Shown one piece after another: positions 45,131 through 57,900 of a DNA stretch of 64,000 nucleotides. The position numbers were made by a program, and so were the translations under genes. Every line of letters starts with the position of its first letter. Within the stretch, counting starts at the first letter, position 1. The stretch is from Echinometra lucunter (lineage: Eukaryota; Echinodermata; Echinoidea; Camarodonta; Echinometridae): the NCBI GenBank assembly GCA_029962745.1, contig CM057159.1, positions 26,605,999 to 26,669,998 of the forward strand, written 5' to 3'. The notes beneath the pieces were generated by a model. That model was given only the letters and a program-made list of their open reading frames with translations, did no database searches and was not told the origin of the DNA.

Positions 45131-48025
45131 GGTCGGTAGTATGACTTTGTAGTGGAAAATTCGTTAAAACCGCTCCAAATTTCCTCAGATCGCACAGATA
45201 AAGAGGCAACATCTGCATTCTATTATGACATCACAACAAGCGTAGCCAGTGTGATGCGCCCCAGAGTAAGCGCATCAAAATTTTTGTGATAGACCTCTAG
45301 AAAGAACGTGTATTTCATGGAGCGTGTCTCAGTTTTTACGCGCTAGAGGTAAAGTGATGCATCCAAAATGCATAGTGCTGCACAAAAAAATGCACAGTGC
45401 TGCACAGAAAATGTATGGCTGGAAGGTTGCGTAGAATTAAAGCATGAACACATGACATGCATACGCACTCGCTATTGGCTACATCTTTGAACCTGTTTTA
45501 TAATGCTGGATAACAACTGTATATGGTTGCAATTAACAATTGACAGGCAAGAGGCGAATGAAATGCTCAGCTCGCAAATAATTTTAGTCATGTACATGCA
45601 GTTCACTCCTTTAAGGATCTTTCACACTATAACTACAAAAACAAATTCTATATAGAAATAGATGTCATGTATTTGTGAAAGTGAGCTTTAGCACCAATTT
45701 TCTTGGCTTCTACACCTTTCCCAAATGGACTGATTTTGTAGGTATCACAGTTGATATCGCATGATGTACCAGCCTGTTAATTGTCTGATGTAATAGTTTC
45801 TTAACCTGGTGGCAATAAACCCCATTAAGATTATTTGGGCTCTTAGGGGGTGATGATTTGATTATAAATTAGACAAAGTCCATCCAAGTCTATGTCCAGT
45901 TGCATTAGGGTGAGTGACCTCTCTGACCAGCATCATGGGGCCCAAAACTAGGCTAGGAATTTGAGATCGTATAAGGTCAAAAGGTTAAGAACCTCTGTAT
46001 TATAATTTGAATGATACAAAACCAACTGTGAATGGAAACTGCTGACAGCCAAAGTTTGTAATTATGTACAAGTATTGAAATATCCAGTCGTGGTTATTCT
46101 ATGACCAAACTTATGTGTGCTTCCTTGACATGTACATAGCAATGTACATAGCCATGTGTTGAATGAAAACTCACATGAAGGTACATGTATGCTCCGTGCC
46201 CTATCATCATTCAGTGGAATGTTGTGACAGAGACCATGTAATGTGTTCATTTACTGTGCATGTTCCATTTCGCAACGGTTGTCATGGAGTATTGGCTAGA
46301 GCAATGTGCATGATATCAGCAACTTATCAGATTGAGTATTTGACAGAGAATCAATACTTTCATGTTAGGCAGCAGTGAGTCTCCAAGAGCTACATGAAAA
46401 AAGGATCAAAGCATTTTGAAATTTGAAAAGATTATCTAACTGTTGCATCTAGAGAAAAATTGTACTTGTGATCTACATGTTAATTGTCTACACATATACT
46501 GTACGTCCACCTCTCCACCCATTTAAAGGTTATGTACAGTTTCGTTAGGCCCTCAAGAACTGTTCATCATGAATTGCTTTTAGCAAGGTCAGGAGCAATA
46601 TAGAAGCAAAACCAAGATGCTGTAAAATTTTTCCTCATGAAGTTGAATGTTGACAAAAGAAAGGCAGTGCTTGCACACCTTTAAAAGCAATGAGAGTTCT
46701 GATTATGCAACAAGCATAACGAAGCACTGTGACAGCTCTGTGGGGAGCCTTCAGGGTGCAGGAGTCATAGGGTAGGGTCGAGTGTAGCTGTTATATTGCG
46801 TTCATTTTGGATATTTACACTTAAATTCACTGTAAATCATGAATGCAATATCTAATGATCTCACTCATATACCATTTTGTGCAAGGCGAACGTTGTAAGA
46901 TTATATTTGATCAGTTTCATGCCAAATTTTTTCCTACCAAAACTGTACATTAGCTTTTAATACAGATAAAGATGAGTTCTGGAGGGGAAAAAAGGTTTGT
47001 TCATTATAAGCATTCTTTAAGATTTGGTTTCACCTGAAAAAAATTAACATGGAAACATACATGTATATTTTCTTAAACTGACCTCATTGCAATCAATAGT
47101 TTAAATGAAATATATGGGATTTCTGACAATTTTGTCCAAAGTTTTGCTCACATCCATGTTTTGAAGAAGTTTGCACAAGTGTTTACGCCTGAACATGTGG
47201 ATGTGTGTATCTCAATAGCTTACTGTGCAAGGAACAGTGAGTGACGATCCAACTGCGTGCATTAGTTTGGAGCAGCAAACATATCACATGGCTGTGGCTA
47301 GACTCACAGTATTTACTGACTAAAAATCCACGAACAATCTGGGTATATTATAATATAAAAACTATTTTGCACATTGCATGGTCTTTGATGCAAGACAAAT
47401 GAATGTATTTACCAGGTTTCACTCTATCACATATAATTTTCACTATCAGAACTCGGCTTGATCTTTAAAAGAAAAGTTGGATGGTGATTTTTTTTTTTTT
47501 TAAAGAGAGAAATTGGAGAGTGCTTTGCCAAAACTTTTAAGGAACACTAGTTCTATGTGTTTCATGACATGGAGACAATTGTGATGATGATACTCCTCTT
47601 TTTTTTCATCAGTTGTCCTAAGAATTAGCTCGCAGCCCCTTGTATTTCTTCCACTGATGGAAGTTACTCCATAACATGAAATTTGTGAGCATTTTATATC
47701 AAGTGTTGCATTTACTGTAGTGGCTTGCTATGTCATACTGTGTATATTTTTATGGGCATTATTAAGTTATGTAGTGATATTTTATTTTCTTCATCTTTAG
47801 CTTGTCAATGTCCTTTTGCATTGAAGAAAAGTCAGTGTTGGTCATCAAGGTCATAATTTTGTAGTGATAGTGATACTGCATTTCTGGCACTGTTCCAGAG
47901 AGTTCATTTATGTTTGTTTTTTCTCTAATATCTCTTTAAAACAAATCTGTAACTCGTCAACCAGTCTGAATTATATCTTGGTGCTTTACTTTCCCAGTTC
48001 TTATTTCATTGTCATTTTAAAATTG

Positions 48026-48049
48026 GGGGGGGGGGGGGGGGGGGGGGGG
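48026..48049. repeat. Poly-G run, about 23 bases
   Basis: An uninterrupted G homopolymer. It is one of the longest of many G or C runs of nine or more in the window (others near 11844, 15591, 26038, 28518, 28727, 32426, 63089 and 63815). Confidence 0.9.
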
Positions 48050-49876
48050 AATCCGTATTACCTTCATCAGCACTGTGTTTTGTTATGTACAGGTATGTGT
48101 CTTGGATCTGTTGCATAATAATGATAATAATAATTGCATAATTTTGTAAGTTAGTCCAACATTTCTTGTCCTGTTTGACTGACCACATGTAATATTTTAG
48201 TATACATGTATATGATGTGCGGAGTTGATTACCCTATTAAATGGAGCTTAGGTCAGACTAAATGTCAAATAAGATGATCCCGTGGGTGTCAATTCACAGT
48301 CATGATATAATAATATATGATTTATGGGACAACATATGAACCAAGTACATTGTACCTTGGTCATGCTCATAGTTTTGCAAATATCTTTAATCCAAAGTAA
48401 ATATAATCAAAGCCAATCTAAATTTCACTATTTTATGAAAAAATGTTGGATCACTCCGTCATATTTCCTATTTGAAATTTTGAATACCGGTATTAGTGAA
48501 AATGCTTCCAGATCGGTAATTGCAGGGCCCTGTGGGAGAACAGTACATACTGAGTCTACCCTAGATAAACAAGACATCATTATTATTATCATCAAGCTTG
48601 AAAGTATACATGTAGATAAATGTATGATTATTGTTTTAAAGATGTTATGATGTGATATTTATCATTTAAAAAAAAATTATAATTTATTTACCTAACAGTG
48701 AGCACTGCTACTTCATGTAGTACACCAGAGTTGCTAGAGAGATGATCTAGGCACCAACCCATTAGTTTGCCGTGTCTCTTGTTAATTAATTTCTTAATTA
48801 TTCCAGAGCAACTGAAGGTAATAGGGAGAATTGATCCAGATACATGTTTATCAGTTTGATGCTTTTCAAACATATCACCTCTCAATGTCTCTTTGTAGGT
48901 AACGCTACTTAGAGTTGCCCAACATGATTGGAATTTTAAGAGATACTCAACTGGTATTGTTTGAAGAATTGCAGTTTTGTCAATACTTCAAACGAACATA
49001 TACAGTTGCTTATTTTGACGTAAACATGTACCGGATACATGTGTATGTATTTACTTTTACCCGACGTCAGTGGTTTATAGTTGTTGCAAATGTGCATGCA
49101 TTTTCTTTTCTGGCGTTATAAATTTTGTTTGCTTTTCGACCAATTAAGCAATTTTAGTAATATATCCCGCCACTCCAAGCCTACGTTGGTATTGCTGTTA
49201 GCTATGAGATCCATGGTCAGATTAATACATGTATTGGAATAATGGTAAAGAGATGGAATAGTTTTAACTAGGTTTTTTTTTTTTCGAGTTGGTAGCACGG
49301 GGGTTCTTTTTGTTTAACAAGTTTTCCAAACTTTTCTGGGCAAGTCAAAGATATTTGGTCCCCCATACATGACCACCAAATATACTGAAATATTTTAGTA
49401 CAGCTAACTAGAGTTAGAAACGGACAAATATCAAAAGGGGGGGGGGGGACTTACAATGTTATATGTTAATGAAGTATTCTGTGATACATATGGGATAGAA
49501 TGTCTTCCATATTTCCGAGATTGCCCCATTTGACATTGCAGGCTGCTAAGAATTGACATGCATTTTGCATGCTCATGGGAAAATTTTGTTGCTCAAGGGA
49601 AGGCATTTAAAGTCTTTTGTGCTTTCGTGGGGGCACTAAATGTTCTTAATATTACAATAACGAAGAGAAAAACAAATGTAAGCTTTGCATGTGTAAAAAA
49701 TCCCTTTGTGAAATTATTATTAAATTTATCTTAGGTAGTAATTCATGCTTAATTGACTAGTTGCTTGTTCCTTTATGCTCATTCCTTGATTGATATTCTA
49801 TGAATGCATATTGTATTTTTCTCTTGTGTAAAGTTGTAAACATCACATTGACACTGCTGATATATGTGAAATGACT

Positions 49877-49882
49877 AATAAA
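49877..49882 (+). terminator. Candidate poly(A) signal AATAAA
   Basis: ACTAATAAAAAGCCTGG is followed 20-50 bases on by TCTTTGTC and GGATGTATTTTGGTTTTT, a plausible downstream element. It could close the MAEA transcript. A competing AATAAA lies at 45814. Confidence 0.35.
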
Positions 49883-50022
49883 AAGCCTGGTTAAAAATCA
49901 GTCTTTGTCATGCTTAGTTGGATGTATTTTGGTTTTTATTGTACATTACATTGTATATTGGCATTGCAAACACAGATTTCAGTGACATTAGGTAGTTTAC
50001 CCCCAAAAAGGAGTAGTGCATA

Positions 50023-50287
50023 AGGCGTCTTATCTTTTTGTTGTCGTGCGAAAGAACACGTCCGGAACGCCAAATGGAAAATTATTGAAAATTAAATTTT
50101 TCAAACAATGATTGATAACTTCACAGATAGCATGTAGACCTTCTAAACTGATATACCATCTTCTTGTGACATGATCTTTGGTAAAATTCTATTGCAATAT
50201 GTCAAAGTAGATATTTTAATTTTTGCATTTTTGTATTTTGCGTTCCGGACACGCTTTTCGCACAATGACATTAAAAAAAAAACGCCT
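50023..50287. mobile_element. Fold-back MITE with GCGTTCCGGACACG arms
   Basis: AGGCGTCTTATC, GTCGTGCGAAAGAACACGTC and CGGAACGC at the left match GCGTTCCGGACACGC, TTTTCGCACAATGACAT and AACGCCT at the right as inverted repeats of about 48 bases, with an AT-rich middle of about 165 bases. Confidence 0.8.
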
Positions 50288-51451
50288 AAAGACATGTAAA
50301 GAACACAAAACGTGCATTATTGCCTGTATTGCTTGCATTCCCGACGCATCTTTTTTCGCACTGGTCCGTTTTGCTAAGCTATCTTACAAATATAGGAAAG
50401 TGTCTCCACATTCATACTGTATATGTTTTCTGATATTAGGATACTGATATCTAATCTTACATCGACTAAAATCAGTTCGTAAAAACAAATATTTGTAAAA
50501 CAAAATTGTACAGGGTAGATAAAAAACATAGTCTTTAAGATCAATATTATGTTGACACATTATAATTTCATAGCGGACCACAAGTTATGAAGATATTATG
50601 TAAACGGCATCTGTCCACATACATGTACTATGTAGTATTTAATTATTCCTTTCATTTAAACTTTCAGTGTAGAATTGGTATACCCCCCCCCCCCCTCTAC
50701 AAAAAATTGGGCTATGAAAGTTGCAAGAGGCAATTAGAGAATAAAAACAAGGGTTCTGCCCCTATTCCCAAACCAGAATAAAAAATACATTGGATCAGTG
50801 AGTAGTTATCTCTGGAAAGTACTCAAAGGGTACTAGAAAATAAAAAGATCACTCATTAAAAAAGAAAATTAAAAATCAAACTTATTGCAAGGAAATCTCA
50901 ATTTCAAGCCAACCCAAGTCAAGAAGAACTATTCCTCTTATCAGAGAAGGGGCAGTGTGATTAAGAATTTGTAAAAAAAAGAAATAATAAAATAAAATAT
51001 CACAACTATCTACCCCTCTGGACTATTTACCCTTCCAACACCCACCTAACAACTATAATCCGGTAGGGGATAGCAATTAAAAACACAGAAGACAATTTTA
51101 CCCTTATTACTTGTTTCAAGAATAGGTAAAAAAGATAATACACTAGATCTTAAGCATTTAAAAAAAGTCTAAAAAATGTCTATCAATTTCATATCATGAT
51201 AATCAGGGATAGTTTGCTTAATGTCTGTACAATGCGACAATGTATATCTGTCACAAGTTATGAAATAATCCCTGGTATTTCCAATTTGTTTCACATGAGC
51301 AATATGTATACTATCTGAACATATCGGTCTAGAAATATCAATATGACCATTTCCTTTGCTCTGCATGATCCCTGCAGCAGTAAGTACAGAATTGTCCACT
51401 TGACTTCCCTTCAAAGAATTACCACTGATGCGTCATCCTCCTGGAATAGTA
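50288..51451. other. Convergent intergenic DNA, nothing recognised
   Basis: AT-rich, with a C12 run near 50684. It probably includes part of the PUS1 3' UTR on the minus strand, but no clear minus-strand AATAAA was located. Confidence 0.4.
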
Positions 51452-51625
51452 CAGGTGAACTTCGTCATAACAAACTCTTCTGAACCAAGGAAATTAACTC
51501 TTTATATCAAAACCTTGTTATATCAGGGCTAAAAACAATAAAATACAAAGAAGTGGGACCGGCAAAATTACTTCGTTACAACGAGAGTTTGTTATAACTG
51601 TGTTCTTTATAACAAGGTTCCACTG
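51452..51625 (-). mobile_element. pogo/Tigger-like MITE in the PUS1 3' UTR region
   Basis: 174 bases flanked by TA on both sides, starting CAGGTGAACTTCGTCATAAC and ending TTATAACAAGGTTCCACTG. The CAGTGGAACCTTGTTATAA-type terminus with a TA target is familiar from pogo-like Tc1/mariner families. It lies 36 bases past the PUS1 stop codon. A partial relative is at 38651. Confidence 0.7.
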
Positions 51626-51661
51626 TATCAACAGTTCCTTGGAAATGGTTCATGCAGGAGT

Positions 51662-51928
51662 TCAGTTCACTTTTTCTTTTGAGGTCTCCTGCTTACAGTC
51701 TGTTTCTGTCCTATCTGGATGATCACTGCTGTCTGATAATGCTAGAGGTTCCTGCCTAGTATCCATGCTTTCACTATCCTCATGTGTTGATTCAGTGTTT
51801 GTGTGTTTGGTCTCTGGGGCAGGTTGAGATTCTGAGTCAGACTCTGTCCGTTTCTTCAACTCTGCTTGGATGGCTAGCTCATTATCAGCATTCGATGCTT
51901 CAACAGTTGAAGATGACAATGACTCACT
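51662..51928 (-). CDS. PUS1: PUS1 exon 11 (acidic Ser/Thr/Glu tail, stop)
   Basis: Acceptor CTCTCCTTAACCAG, 88 codons then TGA. Strongly biased to Ser, Glu, Thr and Asp (for example [18 protein letters not shown]), so probably disordered. It is much longer than the C-terminus of human PUS1 and outside the catalytic fold. Confidence 0.85.
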   Translation of the reverse strand, partial: SESLSSSTVEASNADNELAIQAELKKRTESDSESQPAPETKHTNTESTHEDSESMDTRQEPLALSDSSDHPDRTETDCKQETSKEKVN

Positions 51929-54900
51929 CTGGTTAAGGAGAGGAATCAAGAGAATAAAGCCAAGGGTTGGTGAAGTGTTGTTGTTTTGTTGACATATTAC
52001 ATACTCGTGAAGCAGTAAATACCAAAATAACTTACTGTATGTGTTTATTACCTTGATATTTCTTTGTGTTTATGATACGAAACTGAATACAATCATTGTG
52101 AATTTAATTTTTATCATTATTAATGAACTGCAGTTCTAATCTACTGCTAATCAATCTGCATTTTTAAAAATCTATCTCTCTTTTCAATCAGCGAGTGTTG
52201 ATCTTTCAGTCTGATCTAAGGGGTCAAAATTCCAAAAATTGTTGGGTTTAATATGCATCACACTAAATGGCAAAGAACCATTTTACATGTAACATTTGAA
52301 AACTCACTTGAAGTTCCACAATAATAACTTAAAAAAAAACTAGAAAACCAAGCAGTAAAATCATCTTGATTGCATCAAATCAATGGTTGACACTGAAAAT
52401 TTGAATTAGATGACCATGTATCCCAAGGAAAATATAATGAACCATACCAACTGTAGAAAACAGAGTGCTACAAAGTTCCTTCTCTTTCTAGTCCTAGTAA
52501 CTGTACATGGCAAACAAAAAAGTCAAAATCAGAAATGTCCAAGAGAAAAGTTTTGGGGGTGGTATAAGAAGTGAAGTTTGCACAACATATGTGACTTACC
52601 TGTCCTTCCTGGGCTCTCTTCATCTCTGCATGAGCTGCTCTTAGAGGATTCCTTGTACCTACTACATCATAGCTGTGAAGTGGTAATGTCGTCAGCCACT
52701 GCAGCATACTGCAACATTCACATTCATCAAGGAAAATCAAACTACTAATTCTATACTACTATTCTGTGTCTATAAAAAGAACATTACAGCACTCCTTATG
52801 TGATCAAATTGAAACAATTTTCAAATAACAAAAACCTTTACCAGGAAAAAGGGGCATCATACCCCTCTTAAAGTTATAAGATTTTGCAAAAACGTACAGA
52901 GCGACAAAACATAAGAGAATACCTAACAAATATTTACTTCAGTCAAAGAGTTTATGTGGAAAATTATTCACTTCCTCTGTTCAACTTTTAACGAAAATGC
53001 ATAATGTATGAAAGTAGTTTGCACAAAATTATACTTCGATAAAAAAACAATCACTAGAGAATATTTTTCCTCACTTAAATTTGGAGCCTCAACCAGGAAA
53101 TTAGACAAGCTATAGAAGCTGTTGAGAAGTGAAACAGACAGCTAGCAAGGTAACATGTGTTCTGTGAACAAACTACTTCACCTGAAGAAGATCACAGAGA
53201 CACAGATTTGATCAGAAGAGAACACAAGCCAATAGCCATAATATGTCTCACCACGTTCGTGTGCAATCATTCTTGCAGGCAAATTGTGATATTTGACCTC
53301 ATTTGACTGTTAACCTACATACATGACCTTTGACCCCTAAATAACACTGAGGTCCCTATAGAGCATCTACCATCCAAGTCTGGTTACAAACGGGCAAATG
53401 GTCGCAAAGTTATTCACGTTTCATAAGCCTGACAAACGGACGGACGGTGCTAAGGATCCCTTAGTCTCGCTCCACTTCAGTGGTGCTTGACAAAAGCTTG
53501 TTCACAAAAACAGATGATGGAAAACAAGTCATAAACCAGTGTAAAGGGACTTCTGATTGAATGCCCTGAAGACAAGTTAAAAGACCTTAGCTGATTTCTA
53601 AAAAAAGAAACAAACATTAATAACTTTATAGTGATGTAATATTCAGAAATAACTGATAAATAATGTAACATGCACAATTCAACCTCTTTGCACGTAAAGC
53701 TTTATCAAAATATAAAAATTATTAAATGAACTGAATTGAATAAAACCAAACAAAGTGCCACTAGAGATTACCAAAATACACAGAAAACTGATGCAATGAT
53801 TGTTCAATGCTGTCACCACAAGCAGAAATACCTAATAAACTTAACCAGAAAATAACAGCAATTCCAATGTGACAAACAAAGCTGGAGATGACATACAACA
53901 AACCTAATTGTCAAGACATATTCAGGTAATCAATGAGATGCCAACTTGACATCACTTTAAGAAGACTAATCGGACCACAATGTAAAAGGATACGACTTGT
54001 TGTACTTTTCTCTTACTATGATGTTTGGGTAGATATGTTTGTGCTTGAATGCCTCAATCTTGTCCTGCATTATGAAAGGGAAATTAAAATATAATAATCA
54101 ATTAAAGCATTTACTCCTGAATAAGATTCATCTGATTGGTGATTTCATAAGAAAATGTTCTTTTTTTTCACAATCAAGAAAAAATTTGTACTTTTTAGTG
54201 AGTACTTTCGCCTCCAACTGGGGGCTTCTTCAGACTGCATCGTAGATTGTGAAAAAAAAAAGAACATTTTCTTATAAAGCATTTACTGTAACAAAAGGTG
54301 GAAATTCTGATAAAAAAAGTAACATCAAATTTGAGACTTCTTAAGAAAAGAATCAAAAGAAAAAGATATAGAACATAACCAGGCTACCATGGAATCATAT
54401 TAAAGTGACATACCACAAAAGAAATTACAACAAAATAAAAAGATTTTATATTGGTATAATTTTTACCAATTACTGGTAGTGCTTTTAGTAATTTTTGTAA
54501 TATTTACAATTGACATATTATGTCTACCCCTTCACTATTAACAATTCTGAACAATCATATCAAAATAACAATTGAAAATCAGCATTCCATTTTTCATTGT
54601 CAATACTAAAGTAACAAAAATACTTAAAATTGAATGAAGCTTTCTTAGCTAACGCATCCTTGCTATTTGGACAAATTGAATCAGCTCCGATAACAAAGTA
54701 CGGTAAGTCTCTTCTACTGGCTGTAGTAGCTACCTTACCTTACAATCCTCAAATGTGAGTGGTTCATGTAGACCATCGTTGCCCCATCGTTTGTTATAGA
54801 CATCATAGTGAACCTATCACAGAGAGAAAAAAACAAAGTGTGGCAAATCACAATCACGGTAATATGATTCAATGGAGATGGCCTTGTAAACAGGGTAACA

Positions 54901-57900
54901 GGATCACCTAGGTTCCAGACCAAATCAGTGCACTTGCACCTCCCGTCACGTTAGTACACCCCAAGCTAAAAAAAAAGGTAAACACATCTAAGTAAACGTA
55001 CAACAGGACATGCAAAAGCCATGGGTTTGAAGTCCTGGCTTAATACTTGTTCATTGGTGAGACATTAACCTACATTAGCCTCTCACTATCCAAAGTTACA
55101 TGTACATACCTTGTAGGAGTAACTGTCATGACAATTTTATGAATTCATGCTTTTACCAAGCAAAAACAACATTTTAGAAAAATATGAATGAGGGCATTTA
55201 TTTTCTCTAAAAATTCACTTTAAGACAAAGATATTTCACCATGAAGTCTGGTTACACAGAATAGCCAGAAAAAAAAATGAAGGCATACATACTGCTTCTA
55301 AGACCAGACCTAATCCAGGTGCACGGGGAATGTCAAGTTTTGGTTCTTCAAATGCTCTCTCAATGGTACTTGGCGGTGTCAGACCTCTAACAACAGCTAG
55401 AACAAGACCTGGAAAAGGGAAAGGATATGATAAGAAGAATCTAGATCAAAGGTAATCTCCAAAGAACCACTTTAAAACCCAAATTTGAAACACTGCAAGA
55501 AAATTGCAGGTGACTGATTGGTGTTTTCCCCTATCATTATGAGGACTCACAGTAATTCCAATCCAAAATCTGGCTTTCATCATCAGGCATTTACAGAAAA
55601 GAAAAGCTATATTTAATATTCAAGATTCAAGATCCAAGATTCTTTATTGGTCCATGCATAATATTACATAGAAATTTTGCTTCCAGTGGCTTTTTAACGT
55701 AATACAATACTGTACAATTCATAACAGTAAAGAAAACAAAAACAATGAAAGGACATAAATGAGTGAGCATGCATGCTATTCATGCATGTATAACATGAAA
55801 CAACATTATTTACAACCAAGCGTGTCTATCTAATTTGCAGGTTAGTAGTACTATAACCGATTACCGACCGCCTCCAAAAACTCCTCTTGCAGACCCATCT
55901 CCCACCCACCCCTGAAACCCTCATTATTCTTCAGTTACGACCAACTGACATGCAATACTTTGCAAGACTTACCAATCATTTTGCGGATTTGATGGAGCAC
56001 GAAGCTTTGACCTTTGACCTTGATGATAGCGAACTCTAAGCCATCATCCACAAAGCCCTTCTCACACGTGAATTCCTTGATGTACCTGTTTGCACTGGGA
56101 TCTGTAAAGGCCCTTTGAATGAAAGATAACAAAGAAAAACTGAAGACAACTGTTGATATAGGGCTTCAACATGATAAGGTCTAAAGAGGTGAAACACTTG
56201 AATACTGGAAGAAAGTCCTGTGCTAAGTAAAATTTTACGAGTCTACCATCCAATTTATTGACTAACATGGCAGAAATCTGACAAAAGATCTTCTTCTCCT
56301 TCTTCTCTCCATAATTATAGGACACCGTCTGGTGTATTTTTGTAATGTCGGTCTGAGGGAGCTTTCATAGTTACAATGTAGATGGGCTTTAACCCATTTG
56401 TGACAGGGGGAGTGTTTCATGAAAAGTCTTGTCGGTGATTTTCACCGACTAATTTGCTCTCAGCCAATCAGATGCGAGGATTTTCAGTAGCTTATAACAG
56501 TTGTCGGTGAAAATCACCAACAAAACTCTTCATGAAACGCTCCCAGGAATTATTTAAAGCCTAATTTGATCAGCTTTTAGTCCTCAAATTGGCAACACCA
56601 ACATTTTTATTTTATTCCTACATTTCCCTTATAAAATGTCATGTATCTGAAATGAATACACATTGACAGAAATTATGATGAGAAGTCAAAAAGTTCCCAA
56701 TTTGCAGGGGAAAAACGGTGATTTTAAACCTTCTATCACATTGCCAATTGAAGAATTTTAATGCTTATTTTCCTTTAAAAAATTTTCAGCATCAAACAAC
56801 GAATATTGACGCAACCAAAATGGGCACAGTTTGTGTAGAATTTTTTGCTCTTTCTGCTCATGTATTTGGTGTGATTTTTAGGGCTTTGCATCAAAAGATA
56901 TTAGGCCAAACCACAAAATGTGGACCTCTGTCACGAATGGGTTAAAACACTTACTTTCCTGATGTAAAGTTGTGGAAGTTGTGAGTGCCGATGTACTTTC
57001 TGAGTTGTTCATTCACCTCTTCAATCTTTTCATCTGCAAAACAGTGAAATAAAAAGAGGAAAGAGAAGAATATTTTGAAATAGATGAATTCTTTTATACA
57101 TGACAATGACAAGAAGGTTATCAGATTGTTAACATATGTAGTAGCAGTGGGGTATATGTTGTATCGAGGATCTATTCTACAAGAAGTATAAACGCTATTC
57201 ATTTACTCTGTAACTGGTCTACTGGAAAGCTTGTTATATTCAAATGCACATTCCAGCCATGAAATGCTGCGGTGGGTCCTAGGTAATATTCAAATTTGTG
57301 CCCCATACATTACTGTGTGTACTTCATGCAATTAGGTAAAGAACATAACTCGACAAAGGGGTGTCACTTGCAACGATAATTTGTAAAGAGGAATGATGAA
57401 CAAGTATACGAAATCATGAAAAATTTCCTATCATTCAACTTTTATGAAATTACAATAATTTCATTTTTCAAGAAGTCATTTTCATCACTTGATTTCTTAA
57501 ACCACAGGCCTACATTCTGCAGATTTTAGGACAACTACCGGTGAAATGCTTAGCATTACCACAGAAAACTACCTTATAGATAACTATCCTCTAGCTGTCA
57601 ACTCTCTTCCATTCCTCATTGGCCTAGACCCCCTAGAAGGGAAACACATTAACAAGGGAAAGGGGCAATAACACTGGGATTACTATAGCTGACTGAAGGG
57701 TTGTGATCGGAAGGGACACTGTTCCCAGGAGAGGTTGACCTTTTGGTAATTTTCCTGGGGACAGCTCTCTTAACCCATTCGTGACAGGAATTATTTAAAG
57801 CCTAATTTGATCACCTTTTATTCTTCAAATTGGCAACACCAACATTTTTATTTTATTGCTACATTTTTCTTATGAAACGTCATGTATCTAAAATGAATAT

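Larger units (their letters stand above)
44073..49900 (+). other. MAEA 3' UTR and intergenic DNA
   Basis: No coding exon recognised over 5.8 kb. AATAAA signals occur at 45814 and at 49877, the latter followed by T/G-rich DNA. The 3' UTR may therefore be long or short. Contains a fold-back element (about 44938-45130), a 12-base T run near 47490 and a 23-base G run at 48026. Where the transcript ends cannot be decided here. Confidence 0.35.

Noticed and set aside
53440..53500. Missing short PUS1 exon encoding a TTEVERD-like peptide
   Set aside because: The frame stops and flanking splice sites are absent. Extending exon 9 to the GTATCC donor explains the protein better.
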